Shown here: positions 43,181 to 52,268 of the stretch, in pieces
Numbering within the stretch: position 1 is the first letter of the stretch
Layout: every line of letters starts with the position of its first letter
Assembly: GCA_035695105.1 (NCBI GenBank)
Contig: DASSEV010000021.1
Coordinates: 47,456-111,455 of the forward strand
Length of the DNA: 64,000 nt
Source of the DNA: JAICYJ01 sp035695105
Lineage (GTDB): Bacteria > Actinomycetota > Thermoleophilia > Gaiellales > JAICJC01
Reading direction: 5' to 3'
Made by a program: the position numbers and the translations under genes
The notes under the pieces: generated by a model
The model's input: only the letters and a program-made list of their open reading frames with translations
The model's database searches: none
What the model was told of the DNA's origin: nothing

Positions 43181-43207
43181 CGGGTCTGCCCGAACGGGGC
43201 AGACCCG
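43181..43207 (+). terminator. palindrome between convergent genes, probable bidirectional terminator
   Basis: CGGGTCTGCCC (43181-43191) and GGGCAGACCCG (43197-43207) form a perfect 11-bp stem with a five-base loop. It fills the 34-base gap between the stops of rnj and the convergent permease. Sequence ties it to the repeats at 624-706 and 31889-31976. Confidence 0.75.
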
Positions 43208-43212
43208 CTCGC

Positions 43213-44691
43213 CTAGCGCTTCGCCAGGTCGAACCCCTCCGCCAGCTCCCGCTCACTCCGTTCGATCGCCGGCTGCTCCGCCTTCACGTCCAGGTTCCTC
43301 GTGAACAGGACATAGGCCACCGAGGTCACGATCAGCCCCACGATCCACGCGACGTCGACGTTGTTCAGGTCCTTCGAGAACGGGCCCTGGTAGTACGTCT
43401 TGAAGGTGAACAGGTTGTAGACGTACATGAAGGGGATCTCGGCCGCGAACCCGAGCGCGTAGGCGGCGAGGCCGCGCCACGCCCAGACACCGTAGATGCC
43501 GTCCAGGCGGAACAGGTCGGTGATCGCGTAGTGGCCGCGCCGGACGAAGAAGAAGTCGATCAGGTTCGTCGCCGTCCAGGGCACCAGGAAGTAGAGCATC
43601 AGCGTCAGCGACCCGTAGACCGCGCCGACGGCGTTGGTGGTGATGCTCTTCGCGATCACGTACCAGGCAACCGCGAGCACGATGATCGTGATCACCCGCC
43701 AGGCACGGGTCGGCCTGATCCTCCGGAACGAGTCGATCCCGGTGAGCGTCGTCAGCATGCCGCCGTACGCGTTCATGCCCATGGTCGCCGCCAGCGCGCA
43801 GGCGGAGAGGAAGGCGGTCACCGAGCCGAGGTGCCCGAACACGTTGTTGCCGGCCGTCTGCAGTCCGACCAGGCCGTCGGTCGCACCCAGCCGGATCGCG
43901 AGCCACGCGCCGAGTGCGATCAGCCAGATCGCGGGCGTCGAGGCGCCGACGAACACCGACGCGATGATGCTGCCGCGCGGCGTGCTCTTCGGCAGGTAGC
44001 GCGAGTAGTCGGAGACGTACGGCGCATAGGTGATGTTGTAGGCCGCGGCCGTCGAGAACTGCGCGAGGAAGGCTGTGCCGTTCCACCCGAGCCCGGTCAG
44101 CTTCGTCCCCGCTCCGGCATGCCCGGTGATGACCCCGATGGTGACGATGGCCATCAGCGGCAGCAGCACGTAGAGCAGCATCCGGAACACCCGGTGCACC
44201 CAGTCGTGCCCATAGATCGCGAGCAGGGCCGCACCGATCGCCGTCACGACGGCGACCACGTCGGCGTTCCAGCCGAACGCGCCGTTCAGGCCCTCGGACA
44301 TGAGCACCTGGTCGGCGACGTTGAACGCCATGTAGGTGAACAGCGTGGCGAACAGGGCGACCACCACGCCGCGATAGCCGAACTGCGCCCGCGATTGGAT
44401 CATCTGCGGCAGGCCCAGCGTGGGGCCCTGGGACGCATGGAACGCCATGAAGACGGTTCCCGTGAGGATGCCCGTCGTGCCGGCCACGATCGTCCACCAA
44501 AGCGACAGTCCCAGGCTGGGGCCGACGAAGCCGATCGGGATCGAGAAGTACTGGAAGTTCCCGAGGAACCACAGCGGCAGCTGGTGCCAGAGCTTGCCGT
44601 GTCGCTCGTTCTCCGGCACCCAGTCGATCGACCGGGTCTCGATGCCCGAAATGCCGCTGGGCGCGTGGACGGGGGTCTCTTCCGCAAGCAT
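43213..44691 (-). CDS. NCS1 family cytosine/purine-type permease
   Basis: The 492-residue membrane protein has about 12 helices and NCS1 signatures: W-containing LWFLGNFQYFSIPIGFVGPSL near the start, GPTLGLPQMIQSRAQFGYRG, and NITYAPYVSDYSRYLP in the middle. The family imports cytosine, purines, allantoin, hydantoins or thiamin precursors with sodium or protons. No catabolic gene nearby indicates the substrate. ATG 44691 is used because GAGGAGC lies four bases upstream; an earlier start at 44721 lacks this. Confidence 0.88.
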   Translation of the reverse strand: MLAEETPVHAPSGISGIETRSIDWVPENERHGKLWHQLPLWFLGNFQYFSIPIGFVGPSLGLSLWWTIVAGTTGILTGTVFMAFHASQGPTLGLPQMIQSRAQFGYRGVVVALFATLFTYMAFNVADQVLMSEGLNGAFGWNADVVAVVTAIGAALLAIYGHDWVHRVFRMLLYVLLPLMAIVTIGVITGHAGAGTKLTGLGWNGTAFLAQFSTAAAYNITYAPYVSDYSRYLPKSTPRGSIIASVFVGASTPAIWLIALGAWLAIRLGATDGLVGLQTAGNNVFGHLGSVTAFLSACALAATMGMNAYGGMLTTLTGIDSFRRIRPTRAWRVITIIVLAVAWYVIAKSITTNAVGAVYGSLTLMLYFLVPWTATNLIDFFFVRRGHYAITDLFRLDGIYGVWAWRGLAAYALGFAAEIPFMYVYNLFTFKTYYQGPFSKDLNNVDVAWIVGLIVTSVAYVLFTRNLDVKAEQPAIERSERELAEGFDLAKR

Positions 44692-44783
44692 CGGCGCTCC
44701 TCGCCTCGGTGGGTAGCGCACTTCTATGAGATCGCGCGGCGGCCGTCAAGGAGGCGTGCAGGAATACCGTCCGGGTGGGTGAA

Positions 44784-44789
44784 TACCAT
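44784..44789 (+). promoter_or_regulatory. -10 element of ftsK (TACCAT)
   Basis: TACCAT ends five bases before ATG 44795. A similar GAATACCGT occurs 19 bases upstream. The short gap predicts a leaderless transcript. Confidence 0.4.
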
Positions 44790-44794
44790 CGCCA

Positions 44795-47167
44795 ATGGCC
44801 AGGACCACCACGCGACGGACCCATCGCGCTCCTGGTCCACAACCGGCTCGGCGCACGCGCAAAACCCCCATCCGCTCCCAGACCCCCCAGCGGAGGCGTG
44901 CGTCGAGTCGGACTTCTCTCTCGCAGCGCCGCGACCTGATCGGCGGCGGTCTGATGGCGCTCGGCACCTTCCTCGCGTTCGTCGAGTACCGCGGGTGGGA
45001 CGGCGGCGTGGTGGGGCTCAAGCTGCACGACCTGCTGCACCTGCTGATCGGCCGCACCGCGGCCCTGCTGCCGCCGCTCCTGATCGCGCTCGGCGCGCTG
45101 ATCTTCGTCGACAGCCCGCTCCGCCACCTGCGCCCGCTCCGGCTGGGCGTGCTGGTGCTGCTCGCGTCGGTGACGCTCGCGGTGTCGACGACCGACACGC
45201 TGGCGCCGCAGCAGCACGGTGGTCTGATCGGCGCCTACGCGCGCATCCTGCTGAGCGGCCTGGTCGGGGACATCGGCGTGACCATCCTGGTCGTGACCGG
45301 GGTGCTGGCCGGCATCGTGCTGGTCACGGGCGCCTCGATCGGCGCGATCATGCGCAGCTCCGGACAGCACGTCGCGCGCGCCGCAGGCACGGGAGCGCGG
45401 GTGGGCGGCGAGGTCGCGCGACGCTATCGCGAGCGTCCGTCCTCGCGGCCGACGCTGGTTGCGGTTCCCAGCGAGAAGTCGCAGAAGCGCGGGCGGGCGT
45501 CGAAGCCGCTGGACGGCAGCAAGGAGTTCGCAGACATCTTCGGGGACATCCCCGACTTCGAGCCTCCGGCGGCGGAGGCCGAGGAGGCGGTGCCGGCCGA
45601 GCCGGACCCGGTGGAGCTCCCGGAGCCGCCGGCCGAGGCCGACGATGCCGTGACCGCGGAGGTGGTGAGCGGCGCGATGGAGCTGGACGCCTCACCGCGC
45701 CCCAAGACGGAGTACCGGCTGCCGTCGCCCACCATCCTCAAGAAGAGCGCGGCCGGCAAGGGCGGGGGAGACGACCATCGCGAGGTTGCGCGGAAGCTGG
45801 TCGACGCGCTCGCGAACTTCGGCATCGAGGCGCGCTGCGTGGGCATGGTGTCGGGACCCCGCGTCACGCGCTACGAGCTGCAGCTGGCACCCGGGATCAA
45901 GGTCTCGCGGGTCTCGCAGCTGCGCGACGACCTCGCCTATGCGCTCGCCACCACGGAGATCCGCATCCTGGCGCCGATCCCGGGCAAGCAGGCGGTGGGC
46001 GTGGAGGTCCCCAACACCTCGCACAACACGGTCACGCTCGGTGACATCTACGCGGAGCCGCCGTCCGGTTCGAGCCCCCTGACCGCGTGGCTCGGCAAGG
46101 ACATCTCCGGTGCGGGGGTGGCCTGCGACCTCGCCAAGATGCCACACCTGCTGATCGCCGGGACGACCGGGTCGGGCAAGTCCGGCAGCATCAACGCCAT
46201 CCTCTGCTCGATCCTCCTGCGCGCCACACCGGACGAGGTGCGGATGATCCTGGTCGACCCGAAGCGGGTCGAGCTCAACCACTACGAGTCGATCCCGCAC
46301 CTGCTGACGCCCGTCGTCACGAACATGAAGAACGCCGCGCTGGTGCTGCAGAACATCGTTCGGGAGATGGAGAGCCGCTACGAGCTGATGGGCGCCGTCA
46401 AGGCCCGCAACCTGGCGGAATGGAACCGGCAGCGGCTCGAGCTGGGGCAGGACCGGGTGCCGCACATCCTGGTCGTGATCGACGAGCTGGCCGACCTGAT
46501 GATGGTCTCGCCGGCCGACGTGGAGGACGCGATCATCCGGCTCGCGCAGAAGTCCCGGGCGGTCGGCATCCACCTCGTGCTCGCCACCCAGAGCCCGCGC
46601 GTCGACGTCATCACCGGCATGATCAAGGCCAACGTGCCGTCGCGCATCGCGTTTGCGGTGTCGTCGCAGACCGACTCCCGCGTGATCCTCGACGTCAACG
46701 GCGCGGAGGCGCTGCTCGGCGCCGGCGACATGCTGTACAAGCCGCTGGGCACCTCCAAGCTGCAGCGCGTCCAGGGCGCGTACATCTCCGAGGACGAGAC
46801 CCGGCGGATCGTTGAGGCGTGCCGCAAGCAGGGCGAGCCGACGTTCGAGGAGGAGCTACTCGAGCTTCCCTCCGACGTGGAGCCCGAGCAGCTCGACGCC
46901 GACGAGGATCCCGTGCTGAACGACGCCATCCGGCTGGTCGCCCAGCACCAGACCGCATCGGTATCGCTGCTGCAGCGGCGGCTGCGGGTCGGCTACACCC
47001 GTGCGGGTCGGCTGATCGACATGCTCGAGCGCCGCGGGATCGTGTCCGGGTACGAGGGGTCGAAGGCCCGGAACGTGCTGATCACCGAGGCCGACCTGGC
47101 TCGCATCGTCGGCGATGCGGCCCCGGAGCCCGCGGTCGACGAGCCGGGCGACGACCTGACCTTCTGA
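44795..47167 (+). CDS. ftsK: FtsK/SpoIIIE DNA translocase
   Basis: The 790-residue protein pumps chromosomal DNA at the division septum. A basic N-terminus leads to four membrane helices (about 48-190), then an acidic linker (about 225-300). The motor has FtsK alpha (LPSPTILKK onward), Walker A IAGTTGSGKSGS near 455 and Walker B ILVVIDELADLMM. A C-terminal winged-helix gamma domain (LLQRRLRVGYTRAGRLIDMLERRGIV) reads KOPS-like sites. It is shorter than E. coli FtsK because its linker is short. Confidence 0.95.
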   Translation: MARTTTRRTHRAPGPQPARRTRKTPIRSQTPQRRRASSRTSLSQRRDLIGGGLMALGTFLAFVEYRGWDGGVVGLKLHDLLHLLIGRTAALLPPLLIALGALIFVDSPLRHLRPLRLGVLVLLASVTLAVSTTDTLAPQQHGGLIGAYARILLSGLVGDIGVTILVVTGVLAGIVLVTGASIGAIMRSSGQHVARAAGTGARVGGEVARRYRERPSSRPTLVAVPSEKSQKRGRASKPLDGSKEFADIFGDIPDFEPPAAEAEEAVPAEPDPVELPEPPAEADDAVTAEVVSGAMELDASPRPKTEYRLPSPTILKKSAAGKGGGDDHREVARKLVDALANFGIEARCVGMVSGPRVTRYELQLAPGIKVSRVSQLRDDLAYALATTEIRILAPIPGKQAVGVEVPNTSHNTVTLGDIYAEPPSGSSPLTAWLGKDISGAGVACDLAKMPHLLIAGTTGSGKSGSINAILCSILLRATPDEVRMILVDPKRVELNHYESIPHLLTPVVTNMKNAALVLQNIVREMESRYELMGAVKARNLAEWNRQRLELGQDRVPHILVVIDELADLMMVSPADVEDAIIRLAQKSRAVGIHLVLATQSPRVDVITGMIKANVPSRIAFAVSSQTDSRVILDVNGAEALLGAGDMLYKPLGTSKLQRVQGAYISEDETRRIVEACRKQGEPTFEEELLELPSDVEPEQLDADEDPVLNDAIRLVAQHQTASVSLLQRRLRVGYTRAGRLIDMLERRGIVSGYEGSKARNVLITEADLARIVGDAAPEPAVDEPGDDLTF

Positions 47168-47194
47168 GCGGCCGGGCGGCGGAGCCCGCTTCAC

Positions 47195-47200
47195 TACCCT
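47195..47200 (+). promoter_or_regulatory. -10 element (TACCCT) of the 47208 gene
   Basis: TACCCT ends seven bases before GTG 47208, matching the leaderless pattern found at other operon heads here. Confidence 0.4.
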
Positions 47201-47207
47201 GCAGGCC

Positions 47208-48071
47208 GTGACCGACGACTGGTACGAACGGCTCACCGCCTCGGGCCTGCTCGACACGCTCGCGCCGTACGAGCCCGTCATCGTCGGCAGCTACCCTCTG
47301 GGTCTCGCGTCGGACGGGGCGCGCCTCGAGGTCGTATGCCGCGCCGTCGACCTGCCCGCCTTCGCCCGCGTGCTGGAGCGTGCCTACGGCGACGGCGGCG
47401 AGCTGGCAGTGCACCCCGGTTCGCTCGGCCCGGAGGATGCCGTGTTCGCCGAGTTCTCAGTGGACGGTCTGCCGGTCGAGGTGTCGGCCCAGCGGAACCA
47501 TGAGCACCGCCGGCTCGGCGCGGCGACGGTCGGCATCGCCCGGGTGATCGAGCACGAGGGGCCGGTGACGCACGACCGGCTCGTAGCGCGCGTCGCGGCG
47601 GGCGAGGATTGGCTGGATGCGGCGATGGAGCAGACCGGCCTCACACGCTCGGCGCTGGAGGCGCTCTCCACCGCGAACACGGCGGTGGCACGGCGTGTGC
47701 TCGGCGTGCGGCGTCCGGCGCCCTCCATCCGCGAGTACGTCGTGCCGCTGCTGGTCGGCTTCACGTCGGAGACCCTGATCGTGCTCGCCACCGCCCACAG
47801 CCACTCGTCGGACTTCACCGGCGCGATGCTGCTGCTCGAGGCGCTCGTCCTCGGGGCGGTCTTCGGAACGCGCATGGGGATGATCGCGGCCCTGGCGCCG
47901 CTGCTCCTCTTCGGCCTGGTGATCGCCGCCAGCGTCGGCGGGGGCAGCGAGTCCTGCGGCGACGCCGGCTGCGGCGTCCAGTTCGCGAACTACACGTTCG
48001 TGGCGGTGCTGGTGGGCAGCGCGGCGGGCGTCACGGGCCTGCTTCGCGACCGCTATTTCCCCCGGGCGTAA
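47208..48071 (+). CDS. DUF4269-like nucleotidyltransferase-fold protein with C-terminal membrane helices
   Basis: The first 165 residues of this 287-residue protein resemble DUF4269: YERLTASGLLDTLAPYEPVIVGSYPLGLAS at the start, then SVDGLPVEVSAQRNHEHRRLG. The usual second Asp pair of the nucleotidyltransferase fold is not obvious (LGLASDGARLEVV), so catalysis is doubtful. Residues from about 178 form four hydrophobic helices with a CGDAGCGV loop. I know of no described protein with this arrangement. It lies between ftsK and the RodZ-like gene with its own -10. Confidence 0.6.
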   Translation: MTDDWYERLTASGLLDTLAPYEPVIVGSYPLGLASDGARLEVVCRAVDLPAFARVLERAYGDGGELAVHPGSLGPEDAVFAEFSVDGLPVEVSAQRNHEHRRLGAATVGIARVIEHEGPVTHDRLVARVAAGEDWLDAAMEQTGLTRSALEALSTANTAVARRVLGVRRPAPSIREYVVPLLVGFTSETLIVLATAHSHSSDFTGAMLLLEALVLGAVFGTRMGMIAALAPLLLFGLVIAASVGGGSESCGDAGCGVQFANYTFVAVLVGSAAGVTGLLRDRYFPRA

Positions 48072-48076
48072 ATCGG

Positions 48077-48082
48077 TACACT
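48077..48082 (+). promoter_or_regulatory. -10 element (TACACT) of the RodZ-like gene and cinA
   Basis: TACACT lies 27 bases before ATG 48110. Unlike its neighbours this gene would have a short untranslated leader of about 20 bases. Confidence 0.4.
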
Positions 48083-48109
48083 ACGCGCTTCGCCGTCGGC
48101 GTCCTCGTC

Positions 48110-48883
48110 ATGTTCGAAATCGGTTCAGCACTCCGTGAGGCCCGAGAGCGCAAGGGTCTGTCCTTCCCTCAGGTGGAGGAGGACACCAAGATCCGGGCCC
48201 GCTACATCCGCGCCCTCGAGGAGGAGGACTTCGGCGTGCTGCCCGGAGCCACCTACACCAAGGGCTTCCTGCGGGCGTACGCCGACTACCTCGGGCTCGA
48301 CGGCCACCTGTTCATCGACGAGTTCAACTCCCGCTACCACGACCCGCGGCGTGAGGACGACCGGCCGATCTACCCGCCTTCCCAGCGCCGCGTCAGCGGC
48401 CACCGTCGGGAGACCAGCATCGTGCTGATCGCCCTTGCGGCGATCGTCGCCATCGCGTCGATGGTGTTCCTCACCGTCGGCGCCGGCGGCAACAACCACG
48501 TCAACCTGCCGCCGCCTCCGACCACGAACCCCAGCTCGTCGTCATCGTCCAGCACGCAGCAGAAGCAGCCGACGACCACCACGGCGAAGAAGCGCCACCA
48601 CGCGCCGAAGACCTACCGCATCACGCTCACGGCGACCGGCGACTCCTGGATCTACGCGCACAAGGGCACACCCACGGGCCCCGCCGCGGTGTCGATGAAG
48701 CACACCGATCTGTCGTCCTACCTCATGCACGCCGGGGAGACGGCGCAGATCCGCGCGACCGGACCGATCGCGATCACGATCGGCGCGCCGGGCTCGATCA
48801 CCGTGTCGATCAACGGCACCACGCACCCGCTGCCGCCCGGCCTCAAGTTCACGATCACGCGCAAGGGCATCAGCCAGGCGTGA
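48110..48883 (+). CDS. RodZ-like helix-turn-helix membrane protein
   Basis: The 257-residue protein has an N-terminal HTH_25 domain (FEIGSALREARERKGLSFPQVEEDTKIRARYI...LPGATYTKGFLRAYADYLGL), one membrane helix at about 104-124, a Ser/Thr/Pro-rich linker and an extracellular DUF4115-like beta domain ending ITVSINGTTHPLP. This is the RodZ architecture, which links MreB to the elongation machinery; in actinobacteria such proteins commonly precede cinA-recA or pgsA. No mreB is nearby, so its partner is unknown. Its stop overlaps cinA. Confidence 0.82.
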   Translation: MFEIGSALREARERKGLSFPQVEEDTKIRARYIRALEEEDFGVLPGATYTKGFLRAYADYLGLDGHLFIDEFNSRYHDPRREDDRPIYPPSQRRVSGHRRETSIVLIALAAIVAIASMVFLTVGAGGNNHVNLPPPPTTNPSSSSSSSTQQKQPTTTTAKKRHHAPKTYRITLTATGDSWIYAHKGTPTGPAAVSMKHTDLSSYLMHAGETAQIRATGPIAITIGAPGSITVSINGTTHPLPPGLKFTITRKGISQA

Positions 48884-50142
48884 GCCGTCCCACCGCCGCG
48901 GTCCTGCTCACGGGCAGCGAGCTCCTGCGCGGCGTCATCTCAGACCGCAACGCCTCCCACCTGGCCGAGCGGCTCGAGGCGCTCGGGTTCGAGATGCGCC
49001 GCACGCTGATGGTGGGCGATCCGCTGGAAGACATCCAGGCGGCGGTGCGCGAGCTGTGCGGCGCCCACGACCTGGTCGTCACCTCCGGCGGCCTCGGCCC
49101 GACGCACGACGACCGCACCGTCGAGGCGCTGGCCGGAGTCGCCGGGGTGCCGCTCGAGCTGAACGAGCAGGTGCTCGCCCAGATCACCGCATGGACGGAC
49201 GGCGTGGCCGACCGGATGGGGTTCGACCGCGCCCGGTTCGACGCCGGCAACCGCAAGCAAGCACGCATCCCGCGGGGCGCCGACGTGCTCGGCCTGGCGG
49301 GCACCGCGCCCGGGCTCGTGATGGACGTCGCGGGGTCGGTCGTTGTGGTGCTGCCAGGCGTCCCTTCGGAGCTACGCCGTCTGTGGGAGATGGCGCCCGA
49401 GCATCCCCGCATGGCCGGGCTGATGGCGAGGGCCGAGCCCCGCCGCCGGCTGCTGCTGCGCACCTATGGCATCGGCGAGTCCCACGTGGCCGACCTCTTC
49501 GCGGAGGCGGGTGGCGACCCGCCCGGCGTCGAGACCAGCATCTGCGCGCGCAACTACGAGATCGAGATCGACGTCCGCGCCGCCGCCGGTGCGGAGGCGC
49601 AGGGCGAGCAGCTGTGGCGCGCGATGCGTGAGCGGCTGGGCGCGCACGTGTTCGCCACCGACGAGCGGTCGGCGGCCGAGCTGGTGCTGGACGCCGCGCG
49701 GGCTCGGGGAGCGACGCTGGCGACGGCCGAGTCCTGCACGGGCGGGATGGTGGCCGCCGAGCTGACGGCCGTCCCCGGCAGCTCCGACGTGTTCGCCGGC
49801 TCGGCGGTGACCTACTCCAACGCGCTCAAGCGCGACCTGCTGGGCGTCTCCGACGAGCTGCTGGATGCACACGGTGCGGTCAGCCCGGAGGTGGCGGCGG
49901 CCATGGCGCAGGGCGCCCGCAGCCGGCTGGGCGCCGACGTGGCGGTGGCAGTCACCGGCATCGCCGGGCCGGGCGGCGGGACCGAGGAAAAGCCCGTGGG
50001 GCTGGTATACCTGCACGTCAGCGGGCCCGGGCGGGAGGCGCCGATGCGGATGCAGTGGGGCGGGCGCCGGTCGGATATCCGGCTGCGGGCGACCGTGGCG
50101 GCGCTGCACGCGCTGCTCGAGCACTTCGACGCACATCCGTGA
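48880..50142 (+). CDS. cinA: CinA: nicotinamide-nucleotide amidohydrolase family protein
   Basis: The 420-residue protein has the N-terminal molybdopterin-binding-like domain (LLTGSELLRG...TSGGLGPTHDDRTVEALA) and the C-terminal CinA domain (LATAESCTGGMVAAELTAVPGSS...AVTGIAGPGGGTEEKPVGLVYL) with the deamidase Ser/Lys region. The family deamidates NMN and may act on ADP-ribose. It is often SOS- or competence-linked and commonly precedes recA, as here, though recA has its own promoter. GTG overlaps the preceding stop. Confidence 0.92.
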   Translation: MSRPTAAVLLTGSELLRGVISDRNASHLAERLEALGFEMRRTLMVGDPLEDIQAAVRELCGAHDLVVTSGGLGPTHDDRTVEALAGVAGVPLELNEQVLAQITAWTDGVADRMGFDRARFDAGNRKQARIPRGADVLGLAGTAPGLVMDVAGSVVVVLPGVPSELRRLWEMAPEHPRMAGLMARAEPRRRLLLRTYGIGESHVADLFAEAGGDPPGVETSICARNYEIEIDVRAAAGAEAQGEQLWRAMRERLGAHVFATDERSAAELVLDAARARGATLATAESCTGGMVAAELTAVPGSSDVFAGSAVTYSNALKRDLLGVSDELLDAHGAVSPEVAAAMAQGARSRLGADVAVAVTGIAGPGGGTEEKPVGLVYLHVSGPGREAPMRMQWGGRRSDIRLRATVAALHALLEHFDAHP

Positions 50143-50177
50143 CGGCGCGGCCCTTGAGGTGCGTCCGATGGCGGGTC

Positions 50178-50204
50178 TAGTATTCCGGCACGAACACTCG
50201 TTCG
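50178..50204 (+). promoter_or_regulatory. recA promoter -10 and SOS box
   Basis: TAGTAT at 50178-50183 is a probable -10. CGAAC-ACTC-GTTCG at 50191-50204 matches the LexA operator half-sites exactly and would cover the transcription start. recA is therefore LexA-repressed, like the LysM gene at position 21. Confidence 0.8.
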
Positions 50205-50217
50205 CCGTCGGAGTGCA

Positions 50218-51375
<1,158 letters not shown>

Positions 51376-51388
51376 CGGCGGCTTCCGG

Positions 51389-52006
51389 GTGGACGCCGTC
51401 GTCGCACTGACAGCGGCCCGGTCTCCCGGGCAGCTGGTCTCGGTCGGCCTGCAGTCCGGGGAGCGGCTGCTGCTCTCGACCCGGCGGCTGGCGGAGCTGA
51501 GCCTCGCGCCGGGCGACGAGCTGGACGACCGGCAACTGGCCGAGCTGCGCCAAGCCGCGGATGACGAGCGACTGGAGCAGCGCGTGCTGCGTCTGATCGC
51601 CGTTCGTCCCCGGTCGCGCGCGGAGCTCGACCGCCAGCTGGAGGGGTGGGGGGTGCCGGCGGCGCGCTCCGGCACCCTGCTCGCGCGCCTGCAGACGGCC
51701 GGGCTGCTGGATGACGCAGCGGTTGCAGAGGCGGTGTCCTCGGGCCTGCGGAGGCGCGGCCACGGAAGCCTGCGCGCCGCCTACGAGATCGGCCGGCTCG
51801 GGGTCGAGGCGCCGGCCGCGGCGGCGGCCGTGGATGAGCACGCGGCCGGCGATGAGGGGCGGGCTCGCGCGCTGCTGGCCAGCCGCTTCGGCGCGCCGCC
51901 CTACGACACGGAAATCGCCAGGCGCGCTGCCTCGTTCCTGTGGCGGCGTGGCTTCGGCGAGGACGCCGTCGCGGCTGCGGTGGGCGTCGACCTGGACATG
52001 CTCTGA
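51389..52006 (+). CDS. recX: regulatory protein RecX
   Basis: The 205-residue protein inhibits RecA filament growth. It has the RecX helical repeats: LRLIAVRPRSRAELDRQLEGWGV, LLARLQTAGLLDDAAVAEAVSSGL and a final FLWRRGFGEDAVAAAV. The N-terminal 60 residues are a poorly conserved extension. GTG 51389, 13 bases after recA, is the likely start; in-frame ATGs inside the recA end would add low-complexity Arg residues. It is presumably induced with recA. Confidence 0.88.
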   Translation: MDAVVALTAARSPGQLVSVGLQSGERLLLSTRRLAELSLAPGDELDDRQLAELRQAADDERLEQRVLRLIAVRPRSRAELDRQLEGWGVPAARSGTLLARLQTAGLLDDAAVAEAVSSGLRRRGHGSLRAAYEIGRLGVEAPAAAAAVDEHAAGDEGRARALLASRFGAPPYDTEIARRAASFLWRRGFGEDAVAAAVGVDLDML

Positions 52007-52029
52007 AGGAGGCGGCGGCCGCGGCACGA

Positions 52030-52268
52030 TTGCGGAGCCGTTCGCCCGTCCGGTACGATACGTGCCGGAGCTGGTCTCCGTCTTCAGCACGTTTCGCCTG
52101 CAAATGCAGGAGTTCTCATACGGTTCGGGTGGCGTGCATCCCACCATCCCGGCGCCTGCGCCGGACGGGGTGACGCCCGGAACGGATGAGGCCGAACGAA
52201 GGCGCCCCGCTCCTCGTGACATCTTCCACGCCCGCCTCGCGCGGGCGATCTGACAGTAAGGAGCGACA
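52030..52268 (+). promoter_or_regulatory. rny promoter and long structured leader
   Basis: TTGCGG at 52030-52035 and TACGAT at 52054-52059, 18 bases apart, would start transcription near 52066, leaving about 200 bases before the rny ATG. The leader contains CCTGCA-AA-TGCAGG (52097-52110), a GGGTGG/CCACC pairing near 52126-52145, and CCGGCGC-CT-GCGCCGG (52149-52164). AAGGAG lies six bases before the rny start. It matches no riboswitch consensus I know. The same stretch holds an ORF of 49-63 codons. Confidence 0.45.
52104..52253 (+). CDS. possible small ORF before rny
   Basis: An ORF of 49 residues (ATG 52104) or 63 (GTG 52062) ends 15 bases before the rny start. Its third-position GC, about 75 percent by hand count, is lower than that of neighbouring genes. 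The product is Pro-rich in the middle and Arg-rich at the end, with no known domain. ATG 52104 sits inside a hairpin and has no Shine-Dalgarno sequence, so it may be a chance ORF within an RNA leader. Confidence 0.25.
   Translation: MQEFSYGSGGVHPTIPAPAPDGVTPGTDEAERRRPAPRDIFHARLARAI

Noticed and set aside
41163..43256. Minus-strand ORF of 697 codons opposite rnj
   Set aside because: Shadow frame; the plus strand has all RNase J motifs.
52066..52268. Riboswitch upstream of rny
   Set aside because: I compared by eye with fluoride, TPP, cobalamin, SAM and cyclic dinucleotide consensus motifs and none fits, so only an unnamed structured leader is reported.
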